Positions 8,804 through 17,247 of a stretch of 64,000 nucleotides of DNA are shown piece by piece. A program made the position numbers and the translations under genes. A model generated the notes under the pieces. That model did not search any database. It worked only from the letters and a program-made list of their open reading frames with translations, and was not told the origin of the DNA. Source of the stretch: CAVVJA01 sp963801715. Its GTDB lineage: Bacteria; Actinomycetota; Actinomycetes; Mycobacteriales; Jatrophihabitantaceae. Each line of letters begins with the position of its first letter. Position 1 is the first letter of the stretch. The stretch lies in NCBI GenBank assembly GCA_963801715.1, contig CAWDGB010000014.1, positions 372,001 through 436,000 on the forward strand, given 5' to 3'.

Positions 8804-9093
8804 CAGCTGCGTCCGCTACCCAGAGGATGCACCTCGGCCATTGCGGCGCGGGCAAGTTGACTCGGGGGCGCGCCGACGAGTGCCTGACCCTGCGCGCCGG
8901 GCGGAGCCGGTATCGCCGGATCAGTGAACGCGAGCTGACACGCACCGTCGTGCAGCGCAGGGAGCCGACACATCCGACCCGTCGGCAAATGCACCGTTCC
9001 GCACCGGCCCGCGCGGGCGGCCGCCTCGTTGATATTCGTGTTATGCACGTCCAGCCGGTCGCCCCATCTACCGCGTGATTTCGATTGGTTCAT
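8803..9093 (-). CDS. Small cysteine-containing protein with HLPTGR motif
   Basis: This 96-residue protein has an excellent SD (AAAGGAGAG) just before its ATG at 9093. The central segment CGTVHLPTGRMCRLPALHDG followed by AC gives a Cys...His...Cys...His...Cys pattern that could bind a metal. Similar HLPTGR-x-C segments occur in small actinobacterial proteins without known function. It is the first gene of a two-gene operon with 8585-8803. The function is unknown, and metal binding is inference from the spacing of the cysteines and histidines. Confidence 0.6.
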   Translation of the reverse strand: MNQSKSRGRWGDRLDVHNTNINEAAARAGRCGTVHLPTGRMCRLPALHDGACQLAFTDPAIPAPPGAQGQALVGAPPSQLARAAMAEVHPLGSGRS

Positions 9094-10029
9094 GGCTCTC
9101 CTTTCTGACTAGTCGGTGAACACCGGCCACGAGGCCCGTGAAAGGTTGCGTGTGGTGAGGCCTCCCGCCTTGCGGGGAAGACTTGACGCTGCCGCTGACG
9201 CGCAATTCCTCCCATCCCGCGCGTGATCAGTGCCGGGATGCAGAGCCGCGATCCCGTCCGGCACCGTGGGGTATTGCGTGCAGCAAGAGGTCGGCGGTCA
9301 ATGGATGGCTGTGCTGGTGTGAACACTCAGATGGTGCGCCGATCCGGGCCAACTTCAAGGCGCCGATTGCCTACCGCCGCGGACGAGGCCGACATGGTGA
9401 TCGGCGTGCGAGGTGTCCTCGGTGACTTGAACGCTACCCCCGCCACCAACAACAGGGCGCTTGGACCGTGCCGGACGCGTGCCATCCGACCCGCCGTCGA
9501 CAACCCGACGCGGCCGATCGGTTCAGTCAGCCAACCGTGCTGGAGCAACTCGGCCGCTGGTAAGGGAGCATTACAGCTATTCCTGTCGGTGGGACCTCCT
9601 GCTCGTGGAGCCGGTTGAGTTGATCAGCTTTGTGGGGAGCCAACGAATGCTGCGCGGCATCAGAGAACGGGCGGAGCGAGCAGTCGTCTATACCCGCGAC
9701 CTCGGCGAACAGTGAGCCACGGCGAACGTACCGGGTTGCATTAGCACGGCAAGAGTCATGAATTCGGGCTGAGGATAGCGACCGCTAGCTCCGCTTCTAC
9801 GCCTGCCTCGGCTACAGCTCGACCATGCCGATAGCGCACCTTCGTCGCCGAAAGCGTACCTTCGTCGCCCTAGCCGAGTTCACGTGCAAGCTGACAGGTC
9901 GAGATCGGTCTGCGGACACGCGTCAACGCGCTTCGCCGGCCTGTTCGCGTCGTCGGCGGCTGACATCGGTGTAGCCGAACTGCCTGGTGAAGCCGGCCAC
10001 CCTGTTCTGCTTCGACGCCGACCTCGACT
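9094..10029. other. Long gap, probably decayed DNA
   Basis: More than 900 bp without a supported gene. Some protein-like stretches occur (DEADMVIGVRGVLGDLNA near 9390; VEPVELISFVGSQRMLRGIR near 9610), but none has a start with an RBS or a recognisable family. A short imperfect tandem repeat lies at 9833-9869. Confidence 0.45.
9833..9869. repeat. 17-bp imperfect tandem repeat
   Basis: Two copies of agcgYaccttcgtcgcc (9833-9849 and 9853-9869) with one mismatch and a 20-bp period. No associated gene; the role is unknown. Confidence 0.7.
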
Positions 10030-10226
10030 CAGTCGCGAAGGTTGTCGACCTCGAACGAGACGCACTGCCGCCAGTCTTGGTCTGGGAGTGGGAGCTGACC
10101 GCGGCCTTGCCCATACGGGTTGCAGCGGCGAGCTCGGCGACGGTTGGTTGGGTCGTATCCGCGGTTCGCGAGGCCCTCCCGGGCGGCGGTGAGGGGCGTG
10201 TCACGACCGTTCGGGGTGGGAACCAC
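10030..10226 (-). pseudogene. Decayed paralogue of the 4518-5096 TetR regulator
   Basis: The minus strand from 10226 reads PNGRDTPLTAAREGLANRGYDPT, then in another frame TVAELAAATRMGKAAVSSHS. This parallels RRDTLLTAALNSFTQRGYDAT and SVAELATATGMSKAAVSYHF of the intact TetR. At least one frameshift and loss of everything after the HTH show it is dead. Its position upstream of the second hsp20 mirrors the intact cassette. Confidence 0.75.
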
Positions 10227-10253
10227 AGTCAGCTCCTGACACCATGGCGTTAC

Positions 10254-10267
10254 TGGACGGACGTCCA
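10254..10267. promoter_or_regulatory. Putative TetR operator, copy 2 (perfect palindrome)
   Basis: TGGACGGACGTCCA: arms TGGACG and CGTCCA are exact inverted repeats around GA. It corresponds to 5129-5142 and shares flanking sequence (ttactggacggacgt). Its integrity despite death of the adjacent tetR suggests control in trans by the intact TetR. Confidence 0.55.
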
Positions 10268-10503
10268 CCCAGCGGCGTATGGTGAGGGTGTCGGCGCGCT
10301 CCAGCCTTAAGGCCACAGCGTGACCATCGATAGTCGCCGAGGCGACAAGCACGCGATCCGGGTAGACCGCCGCGCCGACAGTATCCCGGCCCCTTTGGCT
10401 TGCTACCCCTCGCCGCGTGGAACGCACGCGAAGCGGCCAAGGGGTTGGGATCGATCCTCCGCCCAGCTGCGGTGGAGACCCTCGCCAGAATGAGGTGGTA
10501 ACG

Positions 10504-10968
10504 ATGTTGGTCCGCACCGATCCGTTCCGCGAACTCGACCGGCTCACCCAGCAGGCATTGGGAACCATGACCCGCCCGGCGGTGATGCCGATGGACGCGT
10601 GGCGCGACAGCGTCGAAGTTGTGGTTGCGTTTGACCTGCCGGGCGTCGAACCGGACTCGATCGATATTGACGTGGAGCGAAACCTCTTGACGGTAAAGGC
10701 CGAGCGGCGTCCACCGACCGGCGCGGACTCCGAGATGGTCGCCGCCGAGCGTCCCAGCGGCGTGTTCAGCCGCCAGCTGATCGTCTCCGACATCCTGGAC
10801 ACTGACCGGGTCCAGGCCAGCTATGACGCCGGCGTGCTCACCCTGCGGATCCCCATCGCCGAAAAGGCGAAGCCCCGCAAAATCGCCGTCACGACGAGCA
10901 ACGCCGCCCCCACAGTGATCGAGGGATCCACCGCCGAGCAACAGCCGCTGGTGGGAACGACGGCATAG
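10504..10968 (+). CDS. Hsp20/alpha-crystallin small heat-shock protein, copy 2
   Basis: This 154-residue protein is parallel to copy 1: MLVRTDPFRELDRL, then MPMDAWRDSVEVVVAFDLPG, LLTVKAERRPPTGADSE and GVLTLRIPIAEKAKP. GAGGTGG 6-12 bp before ATG 10504 supports the start. The C-terminal tail is longer (ending EQQPLVGTTA) and unrelated to that of copy 1. The shared upstream DNA (operator through about 150 bp of leader) shows both loci come from one cassette. It is a cytosolic holdase and may form mixed oligomers with copy 1, which is inference. Confidence 0.92.
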   Translation: MLVRTDPFRELDRLTQQALGTMTRPAVMPMDAWRDSVEVVVAFDLPGVEPDSIDIDVERNLLTVKAERRPPTGADSEMVAAERPSGVFSRQLIVSDILDTDRVQASYDAGVLTLRIPIAEKAKPRKIAVTTSNAAPTVIEGSTAEQQPLVGTTA

Positions 10969-11736
10969 CCGAACCGGACCGAACGGCTGGGTCGCCTTCA
11001 CCTGGAGGACGTGGTGTCCACTGTGACATCCCACGCCCGGACCTGTCCCGGTCAAAGTGGGCGACCGGGGCAAGCCGCACTTCGACCGCGGCCGCAGCGT
11101 CAGATCGGGCAGGTGTGAGACGGAGCTATCAAATGGGCGGGATTCACGGCCGGTCCGGACCGGGCTCAGCGCGGTCGATCATGTGATCGAGCAGATGCTC
11201 AATGAAGCGCGGCGCTGTCAGCCGCGCGGCATGACGCGGTGCACCGTCAGCGGCGGGCCGACTCAGTATCCATAACTGATTGTGGCGCCGGCGGGTGATC
11301 CTCGGTTTGCGCGCCACCCGCACGCTGAAGGACTCCGGTGACCAATATCGTGAGTGACCGGTGGGGAGCGAATCTCACCCTCACCGTGCTACTGCCGCTC
11401 AATGCAATCCCACCCGTGCCCAGCGTGGCCAAGGCCTCCTCGGCGTAACAGCCCTGCTATTGCAGACCCCGCTGTGGCAAACACCGAATCGTTCGCCACT
11501 GACAAAGATCACCAGAGAAGGAAGAGGAACCTCCGGCCGGGCGCAGAACACCGGTCGCGCGTGAGATCCCACCTACGCGGCAGCAGATGCCCGCATACCC
11601 GACCCGCGAAAATGCCCAGCGTGGTCGCGATCCTCCAGGCGCTCGCGGACGGGCACAGGCTGCGTGAGGTCGTCGAGCATCTGCGGATGTCGCACCCCGC
11701 GGTCGCCAAAGCCCACGACGCGCTATAGCCCGCGCC
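10969..11736. other. Gap with a possible HTH gene fragment
   Basis: About 770 bp without a supported gene. Near 11611-11728 (+) a short frame ends with VVAILQALADGHRLREVVEH then LRMSHPAVAKA, which looks like a LuxR/LysR-type helix-turn-helix with no remaining domain. Elsewhere I see nothing assignable. Confidence 0.35.
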
Positions 11737-12348
11737 TCAGCTGGCCGGGCCGTAGAGCGAAATCCGGACGTTCGGCCCGTCCTTGAGCGATGCTTCCAGA
11801 TATAAGGCTTGCCGAAGCAGGTCATCCGGTTCGTCAGCGAGTCCGGCCTGGGCGGCGAGCTGGACGGCCTGGTTGCCGACGCCGCCGGTCGCGCCGGCGA
11901 CGAGCATCGTCTGATCGGGCTGGAGTTGCGCGGCGTCGGTGGCGGCGAGCGCGGCCGCGCCGGCCAGGCCGAGGGCGGCGCCTTCGGCGAAGTCGATGCC
12001 GGCGGGGAGCTTCGCGAGGCCCACCGCGGTGGGGACGGTGACGTACTCGGCGAAGGAGCCGCCGCCGAGGTAGGGCTTGGTGACCACGCCGAAGACCCGC
12101 TCGCCCACCCGGTAGTCGCTCGCGCCGGGACCGAGGGCGTCGACGGTGCCGGCGAAGTCCTTGCCGAGCACCACCGGAAAGCGGTGCTCCATCATGTCCT
12201 TGAGGTAGCTGTTGGCGACCGCGGTGTCGAACCCGTTGACCGAGGCGGCGTGCACACGCACGCGCACCTCAGCATCGCCCGGCTCGGGAATCTCGAGGTC
12301 GGTCACCTGAGGAGTGGCTCCGAAGTCGCTGAGTACTACTGCACGCAT
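11737..12348 (-). pseudogene. Zinc-type alcohol dehydrogenase/quinone reductase, 3'-truncated
   Basis: From ATG 12348 the first about 169 residues are a medium-chain dehydrogenase/reductase: MRAVVLSDFGATPQVTDLEI, VHAASVNGFD, FPVVLGKDFAGTVDALG and the NAD(P)-binding glycine motif AGATGGVGNQAVQLAAQAG. Immediately after this motif the sequence changes to an unrelated 34-residue tail (LADEPDDLLRQALYLEASLK onward) and stops. About 130 residues of the Rossmann and C-terminal parts are missing. Such genes are often divergent from a TetR regulator; here the neighbouring TetR (12541-12900) is also truncated. The product would not be an active oxidoreductase. Confidence 0.8.
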
Positions 12349-12540
12349 GGTGGGTCTCTTTAGTTGGGTGTCCGGGTCTTGGTTCGTGGTTACCGGTGAG
12401 GCCGCGCCTGGCCGGGTGGGCGTCAGAGGGAGTATGGCCCGAAGCGTCCCCGGCCACGACCGCCGCGACGACCAGGAGCACGAGGTTGAACGCGATCGCG
12501 CTCGGCTCGCGCCGGCGGCGGTGGGTGTTGGCAGCCAGCG

Positions 12541-12900
12541 TTCTGCACCTACGTCGAACGGGTGTGCCAGATGCAGGGCGAGGACCGGGGATTCACCGAC
12601 GTCCTCACCGTCACCTTCCCGACCGCGAAAGGGTTCGAGGCCGAACGGGACCGTTCCGCCGCCGGCCTCGCCGAACTCATCACGCGGGCCAAGGCCACTG
12701 GCCGGCTGCGGCCGGACTTCGCTCACCAGGACCTTCCGCTGATCCTGATGGCCAACGCCGGGGTCGTCACCGGCACCAGGGACGCCGCCCCCGACGCGTG
12801 GCGCCGACTCGTCGGCTACCTGCTGCAAGCCTGTGAGGCAACAACTGCGCAGCCGCTGCCCGACCCGCCCACGCAACAGCAGATGTACCGGGTGCCCACG
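12541..12900 (+). pseudogene. TetR regulator C-terminal fragment
   Basis: The frame from 12541 (FCTYVERVCQMQGEDRGFTD, later AGLAELITRAKATGRLRPDF, LILMANAGVVTGT and DAWRRLVGYLLQA) is the ligand-binding half of a common actinobacterial TetR subgroup that ends LPDPP...QQMYR. The N-terminal HTH (about 70 residues) is missing and the last residues run into unrelated sequence at about 12900. It was probably the regulator of the divergent dehydrogenase gene. Confidence 0.75.
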
Positions 12901-12904
12901 ATCA

Positions 12905-13125
12905 GCTGCGCTGTACCCGCCCGAGGCATCGATGGCGTCCTCGATGATTCCGGCGGGCAGCAGCGCTGGCTGGACCGGTTCCCCCGCCCGCGAGATGGGC
13001 CTGCACCTCAGCGGTCCGCCGTTTGGGGTTGATACCGACGAACGGCAATCGCACGCCGGGCTCGAGTAGATCCGGCACCGTGGCCGTCACGGAAGGCATC
13101 GAGTTCGGCGCGCGTGAATCCCGCG
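12905..13125 (-). pseudogene. mug: G/T(U) mismatch-specific DNA glycosylase (mug) remnant
   Basis: Successive minus-strand frames give GFTRAELDAFRD, then ATVPDLLEPGVRLPFVGINP with RTAEVQAHLAG, then PALLPAGIIEDAIDASGGY. The VPDLL..GVRL.FVGINP signature is the conserved active-site region of Mug/TDG-type uracil-DNA glycosylases. At least two single-base indels separate the pieces, and the C-terminal two-thirds is missing. The broken end at about 12905 is directly adjacent to the broken end of the TetR fragment, so a deletion junction lies near 12900. Confidence 0.7.
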
Positions 13126-13158
13126 CGCTGCAGCGGAGGCAGCGCCCCGCCGCGCCCA

Positions 13159-13776
13159 TCAGGCGGCCGCGGCGATGCCCAGCGAGTCCGCGCCGGCGAA
13201 TTTCGGGCCACCCTTTTCGTAGAAGACGTCCACCTCGACGATTTCGAAGCCCGAGGATGTGATCAGCTGCAGGATCGGCCTGGAAAATGTGCAACCGGCG
13301 AACAGCCGGCGCTCGACCGGATCGAGCCGGCGCTGCCAGCGTTGCACTCGCTCGTCCGGCGCCAGGCCGTGTTCCAGGAAATGCAGCCTCCCGCCCGGCT
13401 TGAGAACCCGGCGCAGCTCGGCCAATGCGGACCGGGCATCGGGCACCGTACACATCGTCCAGCTCGACAGCGCGGTGTCGAAGCTGGCGTCGGCAAACGG
13501 CAGCGTCTGGCCGTCGAGCGCGCCGCGATAAACCGGGATCGCGGTCGCGCGAAGGCGGTCGCCGGCAAGCTTCCAGGCGAGGTCGGACGGTTCGACCGCC
13601 GTCACCGCCGTCACCGCGGCCGGGTAGAAGTCGACGTTGAGGCCAGAACCGAAGCCGAGCTCGATGACCTCGCCGGAAAGCCCGGCGCACACGCGTTCGC
13701 GCAACGGCCGCAGTGCCTTCATGCCGCCCGCTTTGTCGAGCAGATGCGGAACCACGCGCTGCCTGTAGAAGCCCAT
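13159..13776 (-). CDS. Class I SAM-dependent methyltransferase
   Basis: This 205-residue protein of the Methyltransf_11/UbiE-like group has motif I VIELGFGSGLNVDFYP (near residue 38), the acidic motif II AVEPSDLAW, and LPFADASFDTALSSWTMCTV followed by LAELRRVLKPGGRLHFLEHG (motif III). ATG 13776 is preceded by GAGGGGA. The lipid- or small-molecule-type layout resembles METTL7-like and phospholipid N-methyltransferase proteins, but the substrate is unknown. The mug remnant immediately downstream on the same strand suggests a former two-gene unit. Confidence 0.85.
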   Translation of the reverse strand: MGFYRQRVVPHLLDKAGGMKALRPLRERVCAGLSGEVIELGFGSGLNVDFYPAAVTAVTAVEPSDLAWKLAGDRLRATAIPVYRGALDGQTLPFADASFDTALSSWTMCTVPDARSALAELRRVLKPGGRLHFLEHGLAPDERVQRWQRRLDPVERRLFAGCTFSRPILQLITSSGFEIVEVDVFYEKGGPKFAGADSLGIAAAA

Positions 13777-14114
13777 CAACGCGTCCCCTCATGCGGCCAT
13801 CCACGCGGCCGTACCATCGGCTTACTTAGTCATGCATCTTGCTGCGTCATACATTAGGAATCGCGTGCCGACCGGTCATGAGGCACTCGCCTCATCTTTC
13901 TGACGCGAACAGTGACGACGGCCTCAGACCCCCACGTCTTTCTACGCTTAGCGAGCCTGTCGCGCAGCGTCTCATGTCCATCCGGATTTCCACTGGTCGC
14001 GCTCGCCAGCCGTGGTTATCTCAAGCCGCTTCCGGTGTCTTCGCGGGGGCTTTCGATGCCGTTTGATCTTGGTTGAGGCGCGTTATCTTTAGGGTGTCGC
14101 CGCCGTCGCAGTAA
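13777..14114. other. Gap without recognisable gene
   Basis: About 340 bp. It carries slightly AT-richer sequence around 13830-13860. No RBS-supported ORF or repeat is seen. Confidence 0.45.
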
Positions 14115-14686
14115 CCGCCGGACACGACCGGGACAGGTCGTACACTTTCCTCTTCGCTGGCGGTCACCCCCCCTCCCCCCGGCGACCCTGACGCGTCGCC
14201 CGAGGACGACACCGGAGACTGGAAGAAGCTCCTGATCGCCACCCTCACGGCGGAGACATTCTCGCGAGCGGCATTCGAACGGCTTGCTCAGCGACTTCTG
14301 CGCGAGGCGGACTTTCAGTCCGTGATTGTTACCGGCCGCAGCGGCGACCAAGGCATCGACGGTATGGGCACGCACCGACTGGGCTTGCTCACCTTCCCGG
14401 TGTTCTTCCAGTGCAAGCGCTATTCCAAGAGCGTTGGGCCAGGTGAAGTCCGCGACTTCCGAGGTGCAATGGCCGGGCGGGGTGAGAAGGGCCTGCTAAT
14501 CACGACAGGGACTTCACGGCGGAGGCCAAGAAGGAGGCCAACCGTGACGGTGCGACGCCGATCGAGCTTATTGATGGCGACAAGCTCTGCGACCTACTCC
14601 AGCAGTACGACCTCGGTGTACGGACCACACAACGAGTCGTGGAGGACGTGGAGGTCGTCGCAGAATTCTTTCAGGACATGTGACAG
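14115..14686 (+). pseudogene. mrr: Mrr-type restriction endonuclease, 5'-truncated and frameshifted (copy 2)
   Basis: The open frame after a stop at 14112-14114 encodes LTAETFSRAAFERLAQRLLR, then SGDQGIDG and VFFQCKRY, the D...QxK core of the Mrr catalytic domain (PD-(D/E)xK nuclease for modified DNA), followed by EVRDFRGAMAGRGEKGLLIT. A missing base at gggacttcacgg (copy 1 has ggcactttcacgg) shifts the rest; the corrected frame continues to DLGVRTTQRVVEDVEVVAEF and ends at 14686. No ATG/GTG/TTG precedes the conserved domain in frame, so the N-terminal DNA-binding domain is lost. Catalytic residues survive, but the product is broken. Confidence 0.78.
14460..14663 (+). repeat. Inverted repeat, right copy (mrr fragment)
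   Basis: About 204 bp matching 434-637 in inverse orientation. The left boundary falls inside the nuclease coding sequence. The two copies bracket about 13.8 kb of mostly decayed DNA. Confidence 0.8.
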
Positions 14687-14834
14687 CCCGTTCGCACGAC
14701 TAGGGCCAGACCTCGGCATGAGCGACCAGGCGCGGCGTTCACCCGCTGAGGCGGGCGTTGTCGTAACGCGTGGACGATGATGCAAGGCATAACGAGTCCG
14801 ATCAACTCTCCACTTCATGACAGGGGAAGTCCAA

Positions 14835-15362
14835 ATGAGCGGGAACCCCTACGAGAACCTTCCCCCAGCGGCCTCGTTCTCACTGACTAGCAGCGACCTC
14901 AGGGAGGGTGAAAAGCTGGCGATGCCGCAGGTCAGCGGCTTCTTCGGCGCCGGCGGCGAGGACGTTTCCCCGCAGCTGTCCTGGAGCGGCTTCCCGTCGG
15001 AGACGCAGAGCTTCGTGGTCACGATGTGCGACCCTGAAGCGCCCACGGTCACCGGTTTCTGGCACTGGGCCGTGGTGAACATTCCCGCCAACGTCACCGA
15101 GCTGCCCGCAGGCGCCGGCGACGAGTCGGGCTCCGGGCTCCCGCCGGGCGCCTTTCAGCTCCCGAATGACGCCAGGCTGAAGCGCTACGTCGGCGCCGGG
15201 CCTCCGGAGGGCCACGGGAGGCACCGCTACATCTTTGCGGTCCTCGCCCTCGCCGCCGAGAAGATCGAGATTGACAGAGAGGCGACGCCCGCCTTGCTGA
15301 TGTTCAATCTATTCAGCGGCACCCTTGGACGCGCCTTCCTCGAGGGCTGGTACGAGAGGTAG
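14835..15362 (+). CDS. YbhB/YbcL-family (PEBP/Raf-kinase-inhibitor-like) protein
   Basis: This 175-residue phosphatidylethanolamine-binding-protein fold has the ligand-pocket motifs DVSPQLSWSG, MCDPEAPTVTGFWHWAVVNI (the DPDAP...HW signature) and the C-terminal GPPEGHGRHRYIFAVLAL. No signal peptide is seen, so it is probably cytosolic. AGGGGA precedes ATG 14835, which I prefer to the upstream in-frame ATG at 14817. The bacterial family's role is poorly defined. The gene is intact although its neighbours are decayed. Confidence 0.9.
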   Translation: MSGNPYENLPPAASFSLTSSDLREGEKLAMPQVSGFFGAGGEDVSPQLSWSGFPSETQSFVVTMCDPEAPTVTGFWHWAVVNIPANVTELPAGAGDESGSGLPPGAFQLPNDARLKRYVGAGPPEGHGRHRYIFAVLALAAEKIEIDREATPALLMFNLFSGTLGRAFLEGWYER

Positions 15363-15528
15363 GCCCTTGCCTTCGGCACATCTCAGAGATGCAGGACGGC
15401 GAGATCACTCCGGGTTATCGGGCAGGGTTGCTCAGCACCGTTTCGGGATGCGCTATTCGGCAGTTCCGATCGGTCGGCGTCTGACCGGCGGTCCTCGGCG
15501 GCGCGGAACTGGGGCAGATCGTCGGGCG

Positions 15529-15745
15529 ATGACGCCCGTGAGCCTTACTCAGGTTTTGCCAGCATCAAGCTTCGATTCGCTCCGGTTGGCCGCAGCCGCC
15601 TATCTGGCCCCGGTTCAAGGGTCAGTCGAGAGTTCACACCGAGTCTGACCTGCGCCGCTACCTGCATTGGTGCGCTGAGCGCGGTCTGCATCCGCTCGCC
15701 GCGACCCGGCCGCATATCGAACTGTATGTGCGATGGATGCAGGAG
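15529..15745 (+). pseudogene. Tyrosine recombinase N-terminal fragment
   Basis: From ATG 15529 one frame gives FDSLRLAAAAYLA, and after an extra C at 15608-15612 the next gives RFKGQSRVHTESDLRRYLHW followed by CAERGLHPLAATRPHIELYV and RWMQE. This is the SAM-like core-binding domain of an XerC/D-type integrase found on many actinobacterial elements. The homology stops at RWMQE, so the catalytic domain (R-H-R-Y) is absent. Confidence 0.75.
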
Positions 15746-15936
15746 CAGCGTCGGTCTGGCCGACCTAGGCCGAGTCGGGTTCGACGACGCCGGCCGCACC
15801 GTCGAGGTGTTGGTCGCGCTCACGCACGCGACGCTGGATCGCGGCGATCCTCGCCTACAAGGACGACCAGAGCAGTCGGTAGGACAAGCTTGTAAGCGCC
15901 TCGTGCCAGGTCATCCGGGCGGAGGCTTTCTCCAAG

Positions 15937-16195
15937 TCAATTGCCGAGCGTGAGGGACGGATTCGCCACCTCAGTCTCAGCGACCTTGACCGTTCCCCGA
16001 TGCGAGACCATGAATCCGATGCCTTCGCAGTCTTCGCAAGGTCGACTGAGGTTGTGCCCGGATTCTGCATTTCGGGCACTTCTGATGTCCTGCGGAAGGA
16101 GTCAAGTCCGCGAGACGCTCGGATGGACGAGCGGCGGGGGCGCCGCCCGCAGCAACTGTCGTTCCTTCAGGAATGACAGTGGGGTCGTCTGGCAT
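15937..16195 (-). pseudogene. Small zinc-ribbon-like protein, frameshifted
   Basis: The minus frame from ATG 16195 (MPDDPTVIPEGTTVAAGG) reaches GHQKCPKC; about 15 codons later a shift is needed to enter RPCEDCEGIGFMVSHRGTVK, ending at 15937. The paired CxxC motifs on both sides of the shift look like one zinc ribbon split by a single-base indel near 16040. The family is unknown to me. It is likely cargo of a mobile element. Confidence 0.45.
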
Positions 16196-16374
16196 GTGGT
16201 GCTGAGCGTGGTCGCGACGTGGTGCGTTGACCGACTTGGTCGTAGAGGTTGCCCAGTCCGAAACCAAGCGAATCTCTGCCGACGCGGACGATCCGCTGGT
16301 CCAGAGCGGCGTGCGCTGGGTGCTCGCCGAACGCCGGGTGGTGGCAATCGGGCCTGCAGCGCACCACGTGCGGA

Positions 16375-16776
16375 TCAGCTGGGCCGCCAAAGTCGCTGGA
16401 GCTGCACCCGCGCGTCTTGCACGAGGTCGTCCATCGCTTGGGGATCAAGCGCCAGCGCCCTCTCCGCGTGGAACAGACTCAGCTCGACGTATGCGCCGGC
16501 CACCGCGGTCCATGGGTCATCGTCGAGCTGCCGCGCCATTACCGCGCGGTATTCCGACCAAGCGGAAATGGGCGGTAGGTCTTGGTTGGTGCTTGTGGAG
16601 GCTTGCTTGATGAGCGTGTCGAGAAACACATGCTGCTCGCTGAGCTCGGCGCTCAGCAAGCGCGCGGCGGCTCTCGACTCAGCGCGCTCGGTGCGCCGCT
16701 GTTGGAAGGCCTGAACGCCTCCCGTGAGCAGCCCGCCCACGATGACGCCGACGAGGCTGAAGATTGCGCCGATCAC
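16375..16776 (-). CDS. Hypothetical single-pass membrane protein
   Basis: This 133-residue protein has an N-terminal hydrophobic segment (MIGAIFSLVGVIVGGLLTGG) followed by a basic, helical cytoplasmic domain (QQRRTERAESRAAARLLSAE). The GTG start at 16776 lacks a strong SD. The architecture is the same as that of the minus-strand protein at 23182-23691 (short TM then Arg/Glu-rich helix), although sequence similarity beyond this is not obvious. The function is unknown. Confidence 0.5.
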   Translation of the reverse strand: MIGAIFSLVGVIVGGLLTGGVQAFQQRRTERAESRAAARLLSAELSEQHVFLDTLIKQASTSTNQDLPPISAWSEYRAVMARQLDDDPWTAVAGAYVELSLFHAERALALDPQAMDDLVQDARVQLQRLWRPS

Positions 16777-17247
16777 GTCGAGAACCTACGCGACGCGGCG
16801 GCAACCAGCGACTCCAAGACCCGCACCCGAGGCCGCCGTGGCAGGTCGCGCTCCCACGGACGAGTTCTAGGCGTAACACGCTTGATCGGACCGTGGTCCC
16901 AACACGCAATTTGAAGCGCTGCCGCTGCAACTGGCCGACCACGTCGAGCGGACGTGCAACGGTCAGTCGGCGGCCGCGAGGCCACCGCCCATCCCGTCGT
17001 TTGCGGTCGTCACCTGGCCTCGCACTGTTGTCTCGTTTCCACCAGCCACGTCTCGCCTTTGTGCGAGTCTACCAATACGATCGCCCTACCCGAATTCTCA
17101 ACAGCCCTTCCAATGACGCCGAATATCTATTACCAACGGCAACCGTGTCTAACTAACAATTCCCAAGCCTTTACTCAATGCGGCACGGATGCTACCAATA
17201 TTGGTAGGAGGGTCACCATTTAGGGGTGACATTGAAAGCATTGTTGG
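16777..17247. other. AT-richer leader of the relaxase, candidate oriT region
   Basis: No gene is evident. From about 17040 to 17240 the base composition is clearly lower in GC than the flanks. The segment contains a 16-bp perfect palindrome (17192-17207) and lies directly upstream of a MobF relaxase, where transfer origins are commonly found. The nic site itself cannot be assigned. Confidence 0.45.
17192..17207. promoter_or_regulatory. 16-bp perfect palindrome upstream of relaxase
   Basis: CTACCAATATTGGTAG reads identically on both strands. Its position about 40 bp before the relaxase start fits an operator or a relaxase/accessory-protein binding site. Confidence 0.5.

Noticed and set aside
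16227..16610. Plus-strand frame beginning TDLVVEVAQSETKRISADAD
   Set aside because: Amino-acid composition is protein-like for about 55 residues, but it has only a TTG start without SD and runs into the antisense of the better-supported gene at 16375-16776; possibly another gene fragment.
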